64,000 nt of DNA from Alisma plantago-aquatica (Eukaryota > Streptophyta > Magnoliopsida > Alismatales > Alismataceae), in assembly GCA_963693085.1 (NCBI GenBank), contig OY856414.1, forward strand, positions 263,859,001 through 263,923,000, written 5' to 3'. Positions 58,629 to 64,000 of the stretch are shown here, piece by piece. The notes below the pieces were generated by a model that saw nothing but the letters and a program-made list of their open reading frames with translations, did no database searches and was not told the origin of the DNA. The position numbers and the translations under genes are program-made. The first letter of the stretch is position 1. Each line of letters begins with the position of its first letter.

Positions 58629-60220
58629 TGTTGAATCATGGTCAATATAGTCAATGTTGTCTCAAGGTCTAGATTGGCTAACCCTTATTTTGATGATGAC
58701 TAACCATTCCATTTCTTTGTGTCTAATGCTTCTACTTGAGTGATTTCAGATTAGGTATAGACACACTCCAAATGCCCTAACTTGTGCATCTCAAATTTGA
58801 GAAAATAAAAGTCAAAACCAATACAAGTGCACATTTTTGGAATATGATGTAAATCTATTAGAATCATGTTGTAAATCACTTGTAATGATTATATGATTTG
58901 TAGTTAAGCTTAAAAAATCAGGAGCACTTAAATCGAATATTTAAGCACTTTAATGACAATTTCCAAAATTCATTACATGTAATTTATTGATCGAGTTACA
59001 ATCTTGACCGATCCTTGATGAATTTTGAGAATGCCATGGTTCGGTCGACTTTCCTATACTCAGATTTCAATCGACCACTGCACTGGAACAAAACTGACTT
59101 AAGGTATCGGCCAAGTTCCTACCAGGACAAACTTGACCGATTGGTTAAATTATCTTTATCACATAGTGCATTTGATCGAGTTACCTTCATAGAAACTTGA
59201 CTGATCACACTGTACTAAAAAGTGCAGAAAAGTGTCTCTAGCCGTTGGAACATTGCAAAACTCAAAAATATATATGTTGCAAGCTACAAAATGTCTAGTT
59301 TTCATTCTTAAGTGATCCCAAAGTCTAAGAGGCATCCCCAACTACAACTAGGACCCCTTGGGCTTCATCCCAAGGTTGAGCATTCAATACAAAACTCTAA
59401 ATGAGGGCCCTATTCTATAGTTGAGTGTTTCCTATATCCTCCTCTCTCTATCTAAGCTTAATCACTTGCATCATCTATTAGAGTGAGTAGGAGATTTGTA
59501 AGATAGCTAGTCCTACATGTATATCTTATGAGGCTCTCATTTCCTCTACCCCATCTCTTATTTCAACCATAAAGATGAAGGTTCTCTCTCTTGACTAAGA
59601 GAGGTGAAGAAGAATAAGGGAAGGAGTCCCTTGGTGAAGAACAAGGCTGAAGACTTGGAGCAAGAGTGGGTAAGACCTTGTTGAAGGTAGAAGACTCCTT
59701 GCTCAAATGGGTAAGTCCTTGGTGAAAGCTTCTCCAAGTGAAGGTGAAGTCAAAGGAGGAAGATCTAAGAAGAGTGGGTAATCCCTGCAAGGCCAAAGAC
59801 TTGATGCAAGTGTGGGTAAGACCTTGGTGAATGCTAAAGACATCTTGATCAAGTGGGTAAGTCCTTGGGTAGGTTGAAGACTCTTGGGTTGGATAGATAA
59901 GTCCTTTGGAAGATCATGTATTGTAAGTCTTATGAATGAATATAAGAGTGCAATGGTTTAGAAAAACTAGAGGTTGACATCTCTAGGTAGTGGACTGACA
60001 TACTTCTTGTTTGAAGTATGGAACCACACTACATAGCTTGTCACTTGGTTCTGGTTCAATCTCTCTCTCCCTTGCTATGTATATTTTAGTTACACTCAAA
60101 TTTACTATTTAGCAACCTTATCTTGTGATATATCTTGAAGGTCTAATGAATTTTGTTTAAGTGCATTCAACTCTATTCACCCCCTCTAGAGCATCCAATC
60201 ACCCATCCTAGGATCCAACA
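58629..60220 (+). mobile_element. Solo LTR, copia (SIRE-like), TSD CTAGG
   Basis: 1592 bp beginning TGTTGAATCATGG and ending CCTAGGATCCAACA, flanked by exact CTAGG (58624-58628 and 60221-60225). The TTCACCCCCTCTAGAG word shortly before the end is characteristic of large plant copia LTRs. No internal region or second LTR is present, so LTR-LTR recombination is the likely origin. The strand is inferred from that 3' word. Confidence 0.9.
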
Positions 60221-60225
60221 CTAGG

Positions 60226-60534
60226 GTCTATAATGAAAAAAATTCAAACATGCACATCTTTACTTTTGTGCTCTTAGGAATGCATGTTCATGGATGAACT
60301 TTGATAAAATGAGCATCTCTTGACAACCAATTCTATCTAACAGATATACCGAGGTAGCTAATTGTAAATAATGACCATACTATTTCCATCCATTGAATTT
60401 AAAGAAATATATATTTTAAGAAAGAATCAATTATAGTAGTTTCATACTATGCTACTACTAAGATCTAGAGAAAGTAATAATGTTTGTCATGAATATAGAT
60501 TTCTCAAGGCAATCAATACAAAGGAGAGCAATAT
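60226..60534. other. Intergenic DNA without recognised feature
   Basis: AT-rich spacer between a solo LTR and the next LTR. Confidence 0.5.
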
Positions 60535-63500
60535 TGTAACGACTTCACTTTTCAACAACCCCTAATTAAGCAAAGACAAAAAGATGAGCCATTACCTAAA
60601 TTTTTCCCAAGGATCTAGATTCAACTAAATAACAATAAATAATTTATATTAATTCAAATATATTGTTTCAAGATGTGACTCTAGAACTTGCATAATTTCC
60701 CATCATTAAAAATGTACAAATGAGAAGAAGTAACATCTATCTAATCATCCTTACCAGCTAACTTTAATATCTTCCAATAATTTTGTCTGTCCATCATATC
60801 TCGATACCATCTTAATTACATGTACCTAAAATGCCGTGAAATCAAAAGCACAGATCAATAGAACAAGTTATACTATGTACGTGGGGGAAACCAAATATTT
60901 ACATCTAAGTATAACAACATATTCACAACAATTATCGTTATAGAATCAAAATTAAAATTTTCATCATAACTTCTCAACCTATTTTTACTCAACCTCTGGG
61001 ATACCCTTTCTCAGGGTCTTGTCCCTATAGTGGAATTTAGGCCAGGTTCTCAATCTGGAGCTAGGTTCCATATTGGTCTTCCCAATCTGGGGCATGAACT
61101 CATATGATCATCCCAATATTGGGCTTGGTTCTCATATGACCATCCCAATTTGGGGCTTGGTCCTAGTCATCTCAATGACTTTATCTCGAGTATTCATTTC
61201 TCAAACTTCTAGAGTTTATATGAGGAGTTCGAGAAAGTTATTCCTATATCATGTGATACTCATAGGGGCTTTATAGATTGCAAGGTATTAAATAAACATG
61301 CAACTGTTTAATTTGCAATCAACCCAAAAAAACTCAGAAAACATCAATTAACTAATGCGGGTAGTCATAGGCGTAACCACGTACCTCAATGGTGAACCAT
61401 ACAAACTATCTTGCAAAATGCACTTCAGGTATATTATCCAAATAAAGCAAGAAAACCAAGCAATAAACTTTAATCTACATGTATATAAATCCTAAATTGT
61501 CTCCATCACTTTAATTAGATTAAATCCTACTCGGTCCTAATCTAGGGTTCAAAGTTTCCTTGGTTTTGAGTTATCATCAAGGTTATGTTTGATACTCCAA
61601 TTTCCATATTCATCAATCTAACGACTTAAGAACCCCAACTTATATTAAGTGTAGCCATGATTATCAAATCTACCATATTATTGCATCATGAACACCTAGA
61701 TCAAATATGCTCATTTACAACATAGAAAAGCACGATCTTTATCCCTAAATCCTTATATACATGATTATTCTCATTTAAACTCAAATTATCATCATTATGG
61801 TCATAAACATCTTAAATATCCATTATGTTCAACATTTTTAGATAACAACACAAATGAAATATTTTTAACAATTTCATCACTTCAATATCTAATTTAGGGC
61901 TTCCATTTATTAATCTTCACTTAAACACATACATCACCCTACTTTTGTAATTGGAAGAAAAATTAGGTACTTATCATAGCTTACTTAGGTTCCTCCCATT
62001 TTTTGATCATTTTGGTATAGAATATTATTATATTCCGATCTACTATTTAATTTCCACAATTATTACAATAATATACTTATTTGATCCAATCGTTTCATGC
62101 CACCTCAGAAAAATACATTTTACATATCATTTAACCCGAAAACCTATTACTAATCCACAAAATGATGAAACTACCCTCACGTGGTGATCATGTTTGATCA
62201 CGCGGATCGGGGCAGTTTAGTCCTTACTGTCCTGGCTCGTGTTCTCCCTGACGCGGCTCCGTCTTCTCACAGGGTCAACCCTTGGGGAATCTGGACGTGC
62301 GACTTGTACTGCTTCATCCAAAGGCACCACACCCTCCTCCCAACCCAGTTAGACACGACAAGGTTCCTGGTAGGGTCGACGACAGTCAGAAAATGGGAGA
62401 TAACAAGGTTACAACTAGATGTGGTATTGTATGTCTATAAAAAAATGAAGGTTAAGGACCATACCTTGACATATTATGTGCAAATATAGAGGCAAGTAAC
62501 CTCACTGGAGTCTTAAACTCTCCTCTAACCCCTTGGGATCCATCAAGGAACCCTACTACATCTTCTACCTCTCGCGCCCACACTCTTACATGAGACACAG
62601 TGATTCCGTCAAAGCCAGAGGGCGACTAACCTCTCTAGTCGCCCGAGTGGGAGTGTGCCGCCCCTTAAATCCTACACCACTACATCCCAGCTTGCCCTTG
62701 TTGTAGTCTAGGAGATGCCACCTCTTCAAGCTCTAGGTTTCCTTCTTCCTCTACACCACCATAACCCTAGAAGGTTCTCAATGTTGATAGAGAGTCATTT
62801 CTCCCCTCCTCTGTCTCCTTATCGGCCAGGCACCTGAGCTTACCCTAAGGCTTTAGCCTCCTTCACCCCATAACGGGTCTTCCCTGGATATCTATGACGC
62901 TAGGATGCTCCTTCTTGCTCCTTGTGTGGTGGGGTGTTGTAAAGGACAAAGCTATCTTCTAGTGACTTGTATTGGAGCCGTGTATGGGTGACGACAGGAC
63001 AAGGAAGGGCTAAGTCATCTTATCTTCCCTCTAGAACTAAAGCACCATCTACAACCAATGTTCTGGCATTTCTGTAGAGGTCAATGATGGAGCAGGTACA
63101 TATCTCTCAATGGATGAGGATGACATGCTTGGAATCGTTGTGACAATACTAGGGTCCTTATATAAGTCCTAGAAGAATCTTAGTACCTAAGGGAGGGTTT
63201 AAAGCAACCATCAAAGGGGTAGGTGAGGGAGAAGAAATACGTCCGAGTTCCCTTTGCGGTACACATGCATGGTGAGAGATAAACATATGCCTCGACTATT
63301 CAGATGGAAAGTGATTTATTATTAACTACCAAAAAGCAATAACTTCCTTTCTATGTTAAACTTTTGACACAAAGGAACTTGGTTGGCAAGAGAAAAAGAA
63401 GACATAAATTGTATAGAATATATTGGGTTATTACTCAAAATACTTTTCTTGACTTGAAATCTAGTTGTTATGTTTTTCTCTCTGTCTAGTATACTTCTCC

Positions 63501-64000
63501 TTGCAATAATCCTTATTTCAAGGAAACTTACTTATTCCCTTTTCAATTTATATTTAGTGGTTGGGATAATCAAAACTTGCTCTTTTAACATATTCTTAAA
63601 TTAATTGCACACACCACATGGAAAGTCCTTTTTCTTCCAAACTCTAGAATTATCTTATTTTCTTTATTATTTCCAAGTATAAAAAAAGGAAAACTGATAT
63701 AACACTATTTGGTGCCCCAAACATTGTGTTGTCATTAATAACTAGACAATTATTCTTTTAATTATCCAAAACACCACATCTTTCATTATCTTTTGGAAAC
63801 TTGCACATTATTTCATATTTCTATTATCCAACAATGTATAAAGATATTACTATTTATTTATGCATGGAAACTCTTTTATTTAGAGTATTTCACATAATTC
63901 CATATTTAAAATACCAATTGTCCACTACTTTTAGGAATTTTTTTATTGGATTTTCCACCCTTCCTTTTGTCAAGACATTATTGGATTATTGCAAACACAC
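60535..64000 (-). mobile_element. Start of a third gypsy-type LTR, running off the window
   Basis: Begins TGTAACGACTTCAC followed by CCCCTAATTAAG and a GAGCCATTACC word, matching the start of the LTRs at 14005 and 41194 in order and spacing but diverged. It continues with the same layout: CAATCTGG/CTTGGTT short repeats near 61030-61160, a GC-rich block near 62180-62400, then AT-rich sequence. The other end is beyond 64000, so orientation and completeness are inferred from its relatives. Confidence 0.7.

Overview
This is plant nuclear DNA, almost certainly from an angiosperm. It holds one clearly recognisable host gene, on the + strand. That gene encodes a chloroplast protein with a pseudo-Rieske domain and a C-terminal LHC-like helix (PSB33/LIL8 type). 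It has three phase-0 exons (3911-4327, 26615-26872, 51809-51997) that together encode 287 residues. The coding sequence is only 864 bp, but the exons are spread over 48 kb because the two introns are about 22.3 kb and 24.9 kb. The GC-rich first exon and the very long TE-filled introns would fit a magnoliid, another early-diverging angiosperm, a basal eudicot or some monocots. The species cannot be determined from this window.

Layout. 1-3.75 kb is upstream DNA with compound microsatellites, a foldback MITE and a second MITE about 0.45 kb before the start codon. 3.75-4.33 kb holds the TATA box, a possible uORF and exon 1. Intron 1 holds a small non-autonomous LTR element (8497-11807), several hAT-type elements, and a complete but decayed Ty3/gypsy element with 3 kb LTRs (14005-26376), which itself carries a nested hAT element. 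Intron 2 holds a tandem duplication, a LINE relic, a decayed Ty1/copia element (30455-35981) with a SINE in one LTR, two adjacent hAT elements, a second small LTR element (38291-40781), and a second Ty3/gypsy element (41194-50477) with one truncated LTR. Downstream of exon 3 are a MITE, a microsatellite, a probable solo LTR carrying a Mutator-like foldback element, a clear solo LTR with a 5-bp TSD, and the beginning of another 3+ kb gypsy-type LTR that runs off the window.

The most striking signal is a set of non-autonomous DNA transposons whose subterminal regions are built from many copies of one short, largely self-complementary, CpG-containing word. The word differs between families: GCCTAGGCG, CGGCCGCATA, AGGCGGCCGC, TCCGGACCGG, ATATCGACG or TTCGACGAAA. 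Six of the eight elements have an exact 8-bp target duplication, the hAT signature. One further element, with 9-bp duplications and ~95-bp TIRs, uses the hairpin word GCCAA..TTGGC. All element boundaries were read by eye from terminal repeats and target duplications; nothing was searched against a database.
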